Origin: Acuticoccus sp965213555
Lineage (GTDB): Bacteria > Pseudomonadota > Alphaproteobacteria > Rhizobiales > Amorphaceae
Length of the DNA: 64,000 nucleotides
NCBI RefSeq assembly: GCF_965213555.1
Contig: NZ_OZ243890.1
Location: 2,914,001-2,978,000, forward strand
Reading direction: 5' to 3'
The position numbers and the translations under genes are program-made. Under the pieces are notes generated by a model that was given only the letters and a program-made list of their open reading frames with translations, searched no databases and had not been told where the DNA came from. Shown here in pieces: positions 47,920-57,215 of the stretch (its first letter is position 1; every line of letters starts with the position of its first letter).

Positions 47920-49071
47920 TCAGGCGGCCTGCTCGACCTCGGCCTCGGCTTCGACCTTCTCCTCCTGCACCGTCGCACCGGACAGGAACTGGCCGAACCC
48001 TTGCATGTCGGAGATGTTGTCGCTCATCACCTTGACGATGATGAGGATCGGCACCGCAAGGATGATGCCGGCGACCCCCCAGAGGAAGCCCCACAACGCG
48101 ATGGACAGGAGGATCGCCACCGGGTTCAGCTCCAGGCGGTGCCCCAGGATGGTCGGCGTGACGAAGTGCCCTTCGACCGTGGTCAGGGCGAAGTAGGCGA
48201 GCCCCGGCAGCACCGCCCATTGCACCGTATCGTAGGTCAGGAGGGCGACGATGGTCGCGGACACGGTGCCGACCAGCGATCCGACGAACGGCAGGAAGTT
48301 GAGCAGGAACGCCGCGATCCCCCACAACGCTGGGCTCGGCATGCCGAGCAGCAGCATCGTGATGCCGATCGCACAACCGAACCCAGCGTTGATGATCGTG
48401 ATCGTCAGGAGGTACTTCGAGACGACGGTCACGATGTTGTTGACCACGGTGAGGGCGCGCTTCTTGTCGGACATGCGCGGCGCGGCGTGGACGATCTTCT
48501 CGTAGATGAGCCGGTTGGTGACGAGCAGGAAGTACGTGAGCGCGATCGCCACCGCGAGGGTGGAGGCGACGCTGCCAAGGTTCGTCGCCGCCTTGTTGAG
48601 CAGCCCCGGCTGGCGCACCACGACCTCGGTGACCTCAGGGTCGGCGGCCGCGTTCGTGATCTGCTCGACCTCCTGGCTCGCCTTCGTGATCGACTCCACC
48701 GGCCCACGGAACTCGGACAACCTGTCCTGCAGCTTGCGGCCGATGGCGGGCGCATCATCGATGAAGGCGGTGAACGGCTGCGACAGGGTGACGACCGCGA
48801 TGCCGATGGCGAGCGTCACGCCAGCGACAAGCAGGAAGGCCGAGAAGCCGGCCCACAGGCGTCGTTGTAACCATAGATTGATCGGCGTCAGCGTCAGCGA
48901 GATGATGAACGCCAGCACCACCGGCAGCACGAGGCTCTGCGCGTAGTCCATGGCTGCGAGGACGGCGAGCGTTGCAAGGGTGATGAGGGGCACCTTGACC
49001 CCGGTGCCCACCGCCACGGGGATCTTGTTGGAGGGTTCAGCTTCTGCGAGCGCGTCCTTCCCTTCAGCCAT
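47920..49071 (-). CDS. AI-2E family transporter/permease
   Basis: A 383-residue inner membrane protein with about eight helices in the AI-2E (PerM/TqsA) pattern: two N-terminal helices (LVLPVVLAFIISLTLTPI), a long amphipathic stretch, then paired helices with WGIAAFLLNFLPFVGSLVG, the family signature. It ends with an acidic tail. Members export signals or Na+ (named for TqsA and AI-2), but the substrate here is unknown. The ATG at 49071 has GAGAGGG upstream. It is divergent from the YihY-type gene, with 120 bp between starts. Confidence 0.88.
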   Translation of the reverse strand: MAEGKDALAEAEPSNKIPVAVGTGVKVPLITLATLAVLAAMDYAQSLVLPVVLAFIISLTLTPINLWLQRRLWAGFSAFLLVAGVTLAIGIAVVTLSQPFTAFIDDAPAIGRKLQDRLSEFRGPVESITKASQEVEQITNAAADPEVTEVVVRQPGLLNKAATNLGSVASTLAVAIALTYFLLVTNRLIYEKIVHAAPRMSDKKRALTVVNNIVTVVSKYLLTITIINAGFGCAIGITMLLLGMPSPALWGIAAFLLNFLPFVGSLVGTVSATIVALLTYDTVQWAVLPGLAYFALTTVEGHFVTPTILGHRLELNPVAILLSIALWGFLWGVAGIILAVPILIIVKVMSDNISDMQGFGQFLSGATVQEEKVEAEAEVEQAA

Positions 49072-49191
49072 TCCAAACCCTCTCACACTGCCTTCAAACC
49101 GAGCACATCCCTCGACAACGCAGCGACAGGCGGCCGCGTTCGTCGTATGTGTGTGCGTCTCGGCCTCCGTAGTCGTGCGAGGGAGCCTCTC

Positions 49192-50223
49192 TTGGACGCT
49201 ACGTCCCGACTGACCCCACTCAACCAGAAGCCTCGCCGCGGGCACGACACGCTGTCGCCGGATAAGCTACCCTACCACGAAAGGTTGCGCGGGCGGGCCG
49301 CTCGCAGCCCGGTGGAGGTCGGTTGGCGAGGCTGGTGGGACATCCTGATGCGGGTAGTGGACCGCGTCGGCATCGACAACCTCGGACTCATCACCGCGGG
49401 CGTCACCTTCTACGTGTTCCTCGCCCTCATTCCGGCGATGATCGCGGTCGTCACGTTCTACGGCATCATGACCGACACGGTGACGCTCGAGGCGCACGTC
49501 GCCTTCCTCAACGGCTACCTGCCGGACCAGGCCATCGCCTGGATTTCAGGGGAGATCGGACGCCTGACCAAGGCGCAGGAGGATGGGCTTACGCTGACCT
49601 TCCTGCTCAGCCTCGGCATCTCGTTCTGGTCCATGAATAATGCGGTGATCGCGCTGTTCGGGGCGATGAACGTCGCCTACGGGGAGATCGAGAAGCGTGG
49701 CATCATCGGGCTTTACCTCAAGGCGTTCGCGGTCACCATCAGCGCGCTCGTCATCGGCATCGTGATGGTCGGCGCCATCGTCGTCGTCCCCTTGATCTTC
49801 GGCGGGGTTGAGAACGGCCTCGACTACGGCGGCCGGCGGGTCACCGCACCGGCGCTGTTCATCCTCGTCGGGCTCGGTTCGGCCACGGTCTATCGCATCG
49901 GGCCGAGCCGCAAACCTGCCAAGTGGCGCTGGATCGCGGTCGGCGCGCTGACGGTGGCGGTGGGCTGGCTCGCCGCCTCGACGCTGTTGTCGTGGTACCT
50001 GTCGAACATCGCCAACTATGCCGCGATGTACGGCTCGCTCGGCACCATCATCGCCTTGATGTTCTGGTTCTACATCTCGGTCTACATCCTGCTCCTCGGT
50101 GCGGAGCTCGCCGCAGAGACCGAGCACCAGACGATGACCGACACCACCGTCGGTCCGGACGAACCGATGGGCACGCGGGGTGCCTACGTCGCCGACACGG
50201 TGGGACGCGCGTCGAGCGTCTAG
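49192..50223 (+). CDS. YihY/virulence-factor BrkB-family membrane protein
   Basis: A 343-residue protein with six predicted helices of the YihY (UPF0761) family, once thought to be an RNase BN. GLITAGVTFYVFLALIPAMIAVV and GSLGTIIALMFWFYISVYILLLGAELAAETE are the diagnostic ends. The TTG at 49192 is chosen because GGGAG lies six bases upstream; an ATG at 49147 in frame has no such site. Function is not known; membrane transport or lipid flipping has been suggested for the family. Confidence 0.85.
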   Translation: MDATSRLTPLNQKPRRGHDTLSPDKLPYHERLRGRAARSPVEVGWRGWWDILMRVVDRVGIDNLGLITAGVTFYVFLALIPAMIAVVTFYGIMTDTVTLEAHVAFLNGYLPDQAIAWISGEIGRLTKAQEDGLTLTFLLSLGISFWSMNNAVIALFGAMNVAYGEIEKRGIIGLYLKAFAVTISALVIGIVMVGAIVVVPLIFGGVENGLDYGGRRVTAPALFILVGLGSATVYRIGPSRKPAKWRWIAVGALTVAVGWLAASTLLSWYLSNIANYAAMYGSLGTIIALMFWFYISVYILLLGAELAAETEHQTMTDTTVGPDEPMGTRGAYVADTVGRASSV

Positions 50224-50555
50224 CTGGCCGGAAGCTGTCCGCTCGCGCGTAAAGGTCGCAGCGGGCGCTCACGAACCCGGTATGACTTGCAACAAAACAA
50301 GGCGTCACCCGTTCCCATGGCGTTGACGCCAACCAGATCTAAGGGATGGGCATGGGGTACGGATGGGAACGGTCGGCGAACTCAGCAATGACCCGATCAA
50401 CCTATGGGAGTCGGATCGCCGAGGCGGTGCCTCGTCGTCGGCGGTGCTGCAACTCCATCCCCAGGGTGAGCCGACGCTGATACGGCGATCGTCAGGGTCG
50501 GCTCTGAAGCCCTTCGGGCGCTTCAATCCCCGATCGACGAAATGGAAGCTATCGG
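50224..50555. other. Intergenic region before the stress kinase
   Basis: About 330 bp. A GGAAC at 50366-50370 has no CGTT at the EcfG spacing, so I do not call a stress promoter. A short frame at 50363-50569 lacks a family and overlaps the kinase start. Nothing else was recognised. Confidence 0.45.
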
Positions 50556-52385
50556 ATGACTGGGTCTGAAGAGACCGCCCTGCTGACGGTCGCCCTAGGG
50601 CAAGTGGGCGTCGCCACTGCGCTGATCATCTTCGCGATCGTCGGCGCAGGGTGGGCTGCTCGGTCCATGGCGTTCCTGGCAGCGTTGGCGGTCGGTGCTG
50701 GCGCGGCGCACGGCTGGTTCGTGCCGGCCGCAACGCAGGCTCCCGGCGCAGCGCTGACGCTTGGTGCGCCGATGCCGGGCGTCCTAGGGGGCAGCCTTGC
50801 GCTCCCACTTGCTGTGGTTGTGGCGGCCGCAGCCGCCGGCGCGGTCGTCCTTGCGCTCGTCGTCGGCAGACGGCGGCTCGCGCCCCGCGTGCGGGCGACG
50901 AGCGCGAGCGGCAGCAGGGAGCGCAAGCAGACCTTCGCAGCGGAGGCACGCAACAAGCGCCTGCTCGGCATCCTCCAGCGCGAGCACCAGAAGCTCCGCG
51001 ACGTGAAGGAGATGCACCGCTACTTCGAGCTCGCGACGCGCAACTCGCAGATCACGGTGCTCTTCCAGGATCCGGACCTGCGATACCAGTGGGTGGTCAA
51101 CCCGCGGCCGTCGCTGATCGGCGAGGGCATGATCGGCCTCACCGACGAGGAGGCGCTGCCGCCCGAGGTCCGGCCCCTCGTCATTGGGCACAAGACGCGC
51201 GCGCTGCAGACCGGCATGACGCAGACCTTCGAGGTCCAGGTGCCCGGCAAGGACGAGCGCGCCTGGTTCCGCATGGACGTGGTTCCGATCTCGGACGGCA
51301 AGCGGCTGACCGGCCTCGTCTGCACGGCGATCGACATCTCAAGGTCCAAGCGGCTCGATGCCATGCGCACGGACCTGTCGCGCCGGCTCGCGGAGACGCT
51401 CCAGCGCTTCAACCTCGCGCTGAGGTCGGAACGGATCATGGTGTTCAGCCAGGACACCTCCCTGCGCTACACGTGGGCGAACACCGACGAGACGCAGGTG
51501 GGCTCGATCATCGGACGCACCGACCTCGACGTCATCCCCGAGTCGGACCGCGAGCCCATCGTGTCGTTGAAGACGCAGGTCATCGCGACGCGGCGTCCAG
51601 CCTCCGGTGAGGTCGGCGTCGGCGACGGAGCCGATCGACGTTGGTACGACCTCCACGTGGAGCCGAACCTGCGGCCCGACGGCTCGGTGGCCGGCATCAC
51701 CTGCGCGTCCGTCGACATCACGCACAGGAAGCGCAACGAGGAACAGATGCGCCTCGTCATGCGAGAGCTGACGCACCGAACCAAGAACCTCCTGACGGTG
51801 GTGATCGCGATCGCGCGCCAGACGAGCAACCAGGCGACGACCGTGGAGACGTTCGTGCCGGCGCTGATCGCGCGCCTGAGGGCCCTGTCGGCGGCGCAGG
51901 ACCTCATCGTCGCCGACGAGTGGGCCGGTGTCGACATGGGCGACCTCGTCCGCGTCCTCGTCGGTCAGTTCATGCCGCCGCACTCGTCCCGGGTGACCGT
52001 CGCGGGGCCCCAAGTGGTGCTGTCGCCGGAGGCCTCGCAGAACCTCGGGCTCGCGATCCACGAGCTGGCGGCCAACGCGGTGCAGTACGGCGCGTTCGCC
52101 AACGCAAGCGGGACGCTGGAGGTCACGTGGGCCGTCACAACGTCGCCATCGGGCGAGGATCAGCTCGTTCTGACGTGGACGGAACGCGGCGGGCCGACGG
52201 TGAACGAGCCGACCCGGCGCGGCTTCGGGATGACGGTGATCGAGCGGAACCTGTCACGGGCGCTGGGCGCGAAGGTGAGCCTCGCCTTCGGCGCCTCCGG
52301 CCTCACCGCGTCGGTCACCTTGCCGCTCGAGGGCATCGTGCCGTTCGCGAGCCCGGACCGCATCCGCCTCGCCCAGGCGAGCTGA
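50556..52385 (+). CDS. HWE-family sensor histidine kinase, probable PhyR kinase
   Basis: A 609-residue membrane kinase. Three hydrophobic segments occupy residues 5-110, followed by two PAS-like domains (about 145-265 and 275-395, the second ending CASVDITHRKRNEEQ). The HWE dimerisation block ELTHRTKNLLTVVIAIARQT holds phospho-His407. The catalytic domain has LGLAIHELAANAVQYGAFA and the W-x-E signature LTWTERGGP. Such kinases feed PhyR in the general stress response. It lies 5 kb from phyR, with a stress protein and a dead IS between. GGAAG precedes the ATG. Confidence 0.92.
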   Translation: MTGSEETALLTVALGQVGVATALIIFAIVGAGWAARSMAFLAALAVGAGAAHGWFVPAATQAPGAALTLGAPMPGVLGGSLALPLAVVVAAAAAGAVVLALVVGRRRLAPRVRATSASGSRERKQTFAAEARNKRLLGILQREHQKLRDVKEMHRYFELATRNSQITVLFQDPDLRYQWVVNPRPSLIGEGMIGLTDEEALPPEVRPLVIGHKTRALQTGMTQTFEVQVPGKDERAWFRMDVVPISDGKRLTGLVCTAIDISRSKRLDAMRTDLSRRLAETLQRFNLALRSERIMVFSQDTSLRYTWANTDETQVGSIIGRTDLDVIPESDREPIVSLKTQVIATRRPASGEVGVGDGADRRWYDLHVEPNLRPDGSVAGITCASVDITHRKRNEEQMRLVMRELTHRTKNLLTVVIAIARQTSNQATTVETFVPALIARLRALSAAQDLIVADEWAGVDMGDLVRVLVGQFMPPHSSRVTVAGPQVVLSPEASQNLGLAIHELAANAVQYGAFANASGTLEVTWAVTTSPSGEDQLVLTWTERGGPTVNEPTRRGFGMTVIERNLSRALGAKVSLAFGASGLTASVTLPLEGIVPFASPDRIRLAQAS

Positions 52386-52557
52386 GCGGCGAGTTGCTGG
52401 CGGCGGCGCATGCACGACGGGCGGACAGCGGGGTGCGGCTCATTTTGGTCGCGTCGCGGAACGACACGTCTGCCGCCCGGCTTTTGCATAGGTCAACGAC
52501 GGCGGTGAGGGTGAGGCTCGCACCGGTCGAACGAAGGAACGGCATCGGAGGCGAGGC

Positions 52558-53046
52558 ATGAGCACCGACGAACACGAGATGGTGTGGAAGGAGATCAGCC
52601 GCATCGAGACCTGCATGATGGTCACACACGACGGCGGCGCGATGCGAGCGCGTCCGATGGTGGGGACCCCCGATCGCGGTGCCGACACGATCTGGTTCAT
52701 CGCAAACCGGAAGGACCACAAGGACGACGAGGTCCTAGCGGACCCGCGCGTCTGCCTGACCTACGTCGACAGTGAGAAGAACACGTACGTGTCGGTGTCG
52801 GGCGAGGGAACGGTTTCGGAGGACAGGGCGAAGCTCAAGGAGCTGTGGACGACGTCGGTGGACGCCTGGTTCGAGGGCGGGCCTGAGGATCCCAACGCGA
52901 TCCTCATCGCCGTCCGTCCCGAGATGGCCGAGTACTGGGACAACCCCAACTCGGACTTCATCGTCGCGCTCAAGATGTTGACCGCGTCGGTCACGGACGA
53001 TGAGCCGGCCGACATCGGTGAGAACCGCAAGGTCAACATGGAATGA
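52558..53046 (+). CDS. Pyridoxamine 5'-phosphate oxidase-like general stress protein
   Basis: A 162-residue split-barrel flavin-binding protein of the 'general stress protein 26' group. MRARPMVGTPDRGADTIWFI, DPRVCLTYVD and VSVSGEGTVSEDRAKLKELW are standard blocks. It probably binds FMN or F420-like cofactors; the reaction is unknown. An imperfect EcfG-type site (GGAAC at 52458-52462, then GCTTTT instead of CGTT) lies about 95 bp upstream. GGAGGCGAGGC precedes the ATG. It stands next to the stress kinase, which fits a stress role. Confidence 0.88.
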   Translation: MSTDEHEMVWKEISRIETCMMVTHDGGAMRARPMVGTPDRGADTIWFIANRKDHKDDEVLADPRVCLTYVDSEKNTYVSVSGEGTVSEDRAKLKELWTTSVDAWFEGGPEDPNAILIAVRPEMAEYWDNPNSDFIVALKMLTASVTDDEPADIGENRKVNME

Positions 53047-53559
53047 TCGGCCGCTGCTGCCGCCGGTTGCGGTCGCCCCTTGTGGTCTAGTGACGGGGCA
53101 TTCGACCCACCGGCTGCAGCACGCTGCGGGGTTTCGTCTCGACGTCCGATGCCGACCGACGACGGTTGCCCGAGGCGCGTGCAAGGGGCTGACGCGAAGT
53201 CGCTCGATCCGGCCCCGGCGATCCGCTGCGCTTCAGCGTCGTGAGTGTCGCGACGTCGTTGGGGGATGGTGGTCCCACCGCCTCTGTGGCGCACGGCTTG
53301 GCGGAGGCGGAGAAGCGCTTAAAGCGGGACCCAGCGGCACACCGTCGTGGTCCGTAGGCCTTGCAGAGGCTTGGGATAAATCACCCCCGGGCTTGATGGT
53401 GGGTGGGAGGCCGCGCCCGGACGTCCCGTCGCAACGAGGCTGCTGCCAGCCGCGAGTCGCGTGACAGTGTCGATCGACCGACCCAGCTCGATGCCGTCCC
53501 CTCCACGGACGTGGCAGCGGCCCATCAGCCACCAAGGCGCAAGGTCGATCCGTCGACCG
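53047..53559. other. Gene-free stretch before the IS630 remnant
   Basis: About 510 bp with no recognised gene. Minus-strand frames here continue the IS630 reading frame but share no family features beyond its stop at 53560. It may be decayed flanking DNA. Confidence 0.5.
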
Positions 53560-54531
53560 CTAGCGGCCTTTTCTTTGTGACCGGAGATAGAAGGCGTGCT
53601 CGACACTGTGTCGGCGCTCGCCGGGACTGAACCGGTCGAGCAGCTCGCCGATGACGTTCCAAGGGTCGTCGCGGGGGTGCGGGCGCGGCGGCGGCGCAGC
53701 ACGGTCTTGAGCTTGGCGGAGGCCTGCTCGATCGGGTTGAGGTCGGGCGAGTACGGCGGCGGGGACATCACCTTCCCACCGGCAGCAGCGACCGCCTTGC
53801 GGACCCCGGCGACCTTTTGCGCCGCGAGGTTGTCCGGGACAACGACACTGCCGTGGTGCAGCGAAGGCGCCAGGAACTGCTCGGTGTAGGCGAGGAAGGC
53901 GGGCCCGGCATCAGCCCCGACGGGACGAGCGGCGCGACGAGGCCGCCCATCGTGAGGCCGCAGACGAAGGTGGTGGCGCGCCGGTGGCCGTGCGGCACGG
54001 CGTCGACCACGCGCTCGCCCTTCGGCGCCAGCCGTAGAGCCGGGCCATCTTTGTGCTGGCGCCGGCTCGTCGATGAAGACGAACGCGTCAGGATCGAGAA
54101 GGCGCTGCCACAGCCGCCGGCGCCGGCGCTGGCGGGCGACGTCGGAACGGTCCTGCTCGGCCGCTTGTAGGACTTTTCTTGAGCGTGAGGCCGAGCCGGC
54201 GCACCGTCCGCCACGCCGCGCCGAGCGAGACGCCGATCCCGTGCACCTCGAGGAGGTGCCGGCGAAGGTCGGCGAGCGTTGCGTCCGGCCTGGCGCTCAT
54301 GAACGCCTCGACCGTCCGCTCGTGGGCCGCGAGCTTGCGCGGCGGCCGGCCTCGGACGGTGCGCACGGCAAGCTCGCCGCTCCGCCGACGCTGGATCGGC
54401 GCCTTGTAGACGTCCGAGATGCTGACGCCGAAGCGCGGCGCCACCACCCGGACCGCGTCGCCGGCATCGACTGCCGCCAACACGCGGTCGCGCGGATCCT
54501 GGCTGTAGGCTCGCCCTCTCGTCCGATGCAT
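53560..54531 (-). pseudogene. Decayed IS630-family transposase
   Basis: In minus-strand order but in different frames: the helix-turn-helix start AYSQDPRDRVLAAVDAGDAV with RPPRKLAAHERTVEAF and LRRLGL-type RRLGLTLKKS; AAEQDRSDVARQRRRRLWQR; LLDPDAFVFIDEPAPAQ (first DDE Asp region); APKGERVVDAVPHGHRRATT; PPYSPDLNPIEQASAKLK (the last catalytic Glu); and LLDRFSPGERRHSVEHAFYL before the TAG at 53560. Several frameshifts make it non-functional. It lies within the stress-response locus, between the kinase side and ecfG. Confidence 0.9.
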
Positions 54532-55205
54532 TGCGGATCAGCCCCTGACAACGGTGATCCGTTGGTGCCCGACCTGCCCGGTCATGGGGGAACTGCGCTA
54601 GCGTCGGACTCACCGTGGCACCTGGCTGAACGCCCAACCAAGTCGTCGGCCCGGTCCTCGACGGGACCCATTGACGCGCCTCAACAGCGTAGAGCCGAGC
54701 GGGCTTGCCTGACCGCAGTTGCCCGCTATGCACCGCGATCCTGGGGCACCGGTCGGCGCCGATGCTACACGCTTCTGGCGATCGCGCACCGCTTGCCAAA
54801 CCGAGTGCCGAGCCGTCCACGGAGGGCCGCCGTCGCGCCGACGGGCGTCACGTGGTCGGCAGGGGGGCCGTCGCGCTCCAATGCAGCTGCAAGGCACGGC
54901 GAGCTGTGAGGCTCCCGTCCGCATCGAGCGATCCGCGCGCCGTGCGGTGACGGCGGCTCGCGGTTCCCACCGATCTGCGTCGGCGGAACGCTCGGTCGCC
55001 CGCACCCGCGGCCTAGGATCGACGGCCATCGCCAAGCCTACGCCGAAGCATGGTGCCATCAGGGCGCTGCCACCCCGACGTCGACGGACGCAAGCACGCC
55101 GACACAAAAGCTCATTGCCTGATATTCGGTAGGCCGCAGGTGCCCCCGCCCGCGGGAGAGGTGGCGCCCATGGCAAGGCGCTTGCGACCGTCGTCGGCGA
55201 CGCGA
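54532..55205. other. Gene-free stretch between the IS630 remnant and ecfG
   Basis: About 670 bp. Open frames on both strands are Arg/Ala/Pro-rich and lack ribosome binding sites or motifs. No tRNA, repeat or promoter was recognised. Likely decayed sequence that came with or was damaged by the IS element. Confidence 0.5.
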
Positions 55206-55742
55206 TCAACCCTTACGTGCGTCGACCACCGAACGGCTGTAGTGGTCGGGTCCGTACTCGCTGCCCGACTGCAGGGCGAGGAGGTCGGCGAGGCGGGTGC
55301 GAGCCCGGTTGACCCGGCTCTTCACCGTCCCGACGGCGCAGCCACAAATTTCCGCCGCCTCGTCGTAGGAGAAGCCGGAGGCACCGACGAGGATCAGCGC
55401 CTCACGCTGGTCGGGAGCGAGCTTGGTCAGCGCCTCGCGGAAGTCGACCATGTCGAGGTGGCCGAGCTGCTCGGGGTGCGTCGCAAGGTTCGCCGCGAGC
55501 TTGCCGTCGGCGTCCTCGACCTCTCGGCGCTTCTTGCGGAAGTCCGAGTAGTACACGTTGCGCAGGATGGTGAAGAGCCACGCGCGCATGTTGGTGCCGG
55601 CCTCGAACATGTCGATGGACGCCCACGCCTTCATCAGCGCCTCCTGCACAAGGTCGTCCGCACGCTCCGCGTTGCCGCAGAGGCTGACGGCGAAGGCGCG
55701 CAGGTTTGGGATCTGACGAATGAGCTCGTCGCGCACGCTCAT
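55206..55742 (-). CDS. ecfG: EcfG-type RNA polymerase sigma factor (general stress response)
   Basis: A 178-residue ECF sigma factor of the EcfG group. Region 2 (DDLVQEALMKAWASIDMFE, MRAWLFTILRNVYYSDFRKK) binds the -10, region 4 (LAPDQREALILVGASGFSYDEAAEICGCAVGTVKSRVNRAR) the -35. It should read GGAAC-N16/17-CGTT promoters, two of which lie just upstream. The ATG overlaps the nepR stop (ATGA), so the anti-sigma factor is made first and the pair stays in balance. Confidence 0.96.
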   Translation of the reverse strand: MSVRDELIRQIPNLRAFAVSLCGNAERADDLVQEALMKAWASIDMFEAGTNMRAWLFTILRNVYYSDFRKKRREVEDADGKLAANLATHPEQLGHLDMVDFREALTKLAPDQREALILVGASGFSYDEAAEICGCAVGTVKSRVNRARTRLADLLALQSGSEYGPDHYSRSVVDARKG

Positions 55743-55942
55743 CGACGTTCGGTGCCCTCGGAGGGTTCATCGTCCCGTTCGTCCCGGTCGCTCGTCGCGT
55801 CGTCGAGCTTGAGCAGCAGCTCCACGAGCTTGTCAGGGATCGGCTCCACCAGAACGGTGTCGTATAGGTTGCGCAACTGCTTTCCAATCAACGACTGCAT
55901 CGCGTCATCTCGGGAACCGTTGGGTTCGTCCTGGTTCGCCAT
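55739..55942 (-). CDS. nepR: NepR anti-sigma factor
   Basis: A 67-residue protein. The conserved core IGKQLRNLYDTVLVEPIPDKLVELLLKLD is the NepR signature that clamps EcfG regions 2 and 4; flanks are disordered and acidic. Phosphorylated PhyR binds NepR through its sigma-like domain and frees EcfG. The ATG at 55942 is used; a GTG directly before it gives one more residue. The gene is expressed from the divergent region shared with phyR. Confidence 0.95.
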   Translation of the reverse strand: MANQDEPNGSRDDAMQSLIGKQLRNLYDTVLVEPIPDKLVELLLKLDDATSDRDERDDEPSEGTERR

Positions 55943-56068
55943 CACTCAAGCATTGCCCATGGTGCCGCTCTTGTCTCCCATCACCCGCGGCACCGGCGGA
56001 GCCGACGCCGCCGCGGAGTGGCAGCACCACCGCTGCGCCCACGATGGATCGTTCGTACGCCCCGACCT

Positions 56069-56096
56069 GGAACGGTGCGGCATAGTCGATCGTTCC
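56069..56096. promoter_or_regulatory. Mirrored EcfG promoter between nepR and phyR
   Basis: On the plus strand GGAAC (56069-56073), 17 bases, CGTT (56091-56094). On the minus strand GGAAC (56096-56092), 17 bases, CGTT (56074-56071). The same 28 bp therefore make a perfect EcfG promoter in both directions: for phyR (start 56211) and for nepR-ecfG (start 55942). This would give positive feedback on all three genes. Confidence 0.88.
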
Positions 56097-56210
56097 CATC
56101 CTCCACGACGGTACCGGGTCAAGCTGTCGCCAGCCGGTGGCCACAGTCCAGCCTCGTCGTTTAGACGATGGGGGCTTCGCCGAACCGCAGCATCGTTCCA
56201 AGGACGGACC

Positions 56211-57032
56211 ATGTCGCTCGCACGAACCATCGCGCCCCACATCCCCTACCTGCGGCGCTTCGCCCGTTCGCTGACGGGCAGCCAGCCGAGCGGCGACGCC
56301 TACGTGGAGGCGGTGCTGGAGGCGCTGGTCGCCGACCCGTCGATGTTCGACGAGAAGATGCCGCCGCGCGTCGCGCTCTACCGCATCCTCATCCAGGTCT
56401 GGGACTCGGTGGACATCAACCACGACGTGGCGCCCCGCACTGCCGCGTTCGAGAAGCGGCTCGATGCGATGGTCCCGCAGGCCCGTCAAGCGTTTCTGCT
56501 GACGACGGTCGAGGGGTTCTCGCCGCAGGAGGCTGCCGCCATCTTGGGGACCGACATGGCCGGCGTGCGAAGCCTCATCGACGAGGCCGGCCAGTCGATC
56601 GCCGAGCAGGTGGCAACGAACGTCCTCATCATCGAGGACGAGCCGATGATCGCCATGGACCTCGAGGCGCTCGTCGAAGGCCTGGGGCACGAGGTCGCCG
56701 GCATCGCGCGCACGCACACCGAGGCCGTGGCTGCGGTGAGGGAGCGCCGCCCCGGCCTCGTCCTCGCCGACATCCAGCTCGCCGACGGCTCGTCCGGGCT
56801 GGAGGCGGTGAACGAGATCCTCTCCTCGATCACCGTCCCGGTGATCTTCATCACCGCGTACCCGGAGCGCCTCCTCACCGGGGAGCGGCCGGAGCCAGCG
56901 TTCCTCATCACCAAGCCGTTCGAAACCGAGACGGTGAAGGCGGTGATCAGCCAAGCGCTGTTCTTCTCCGGCGCATCGGAGGAGGCGGACGACGACGCCG
57001 GTAGAGGGGCGGCGGAGCACCCCATCGCCTGA
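56211..57032 (+). CDS. phyR: PhyR response regulator (sigma-mimicking anti-anti-sigma factor)
   Basis: A 273-residue protein. Residues 1-132 mimic an ECF sigma factor (IPYLRRFARSLTGSQPSGDAY and LTTVEGFSPQEAAAILGTD); residues 137-260 are a receiver domain with acidic Glu142-Asp143, phosphorylated Asp187 (VLADIQLADGS), Thr215 and Lys235 (LITKPFE). On phosphorylation the sigma-like part is exposed and captures NepR. It is divergent from nepR-ecfG across a shared promoter. The ATG at 56211 follows AAGGACGGACC. Confidence 0.96.
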   Translation: MSLARTIAPHIPYLRRFARSLTGSQPSGDAYVEAVLEALVADPSMFDEKMPPRVALYRILIQVWDSVDINHDVAPRTAAFEKRLDAMVPQARQAFLLTTVEGFSPQEAAAILGTDMAGVRSLIDEAGQSIAEQVATNVLIIEDEPMIAMDLEALVEGLGHEVAGIARTHTEAVAAVRERRPGLVLADIQLADGSSGLEAVNEILSSITVPVIFITAYPERLLTGERPEPAFLITKPFETETVKAVISQALFFSGASEEADDDAGRGAAEHPIA

Positions 57033-57215
57033 CGGCGGGTTCGTCCGGTCGCGGCGCCGTCGGCGGTCGAGGGGCAACGGAGGCACGGCTCCGGGCCCCA
57101 AGGCGAGGGCACGTCCGCTGGAGGGCCCGAGGGAGGCGAGCCGCTGGCCATTTGGCTGGCCTGCCTGACGCGGGCCGCGGAGGCGGATCGCGCCGGGCCC
57201 GAATAGCTCGTGGCG

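Noticed and set aside
52458..52485. EcfG promoter before the PPOX-like stress gene
   Set aside because: GGAAC is present but the expected CGTT is replaced by GCTTTT; kept only as a remark in that gene entry.
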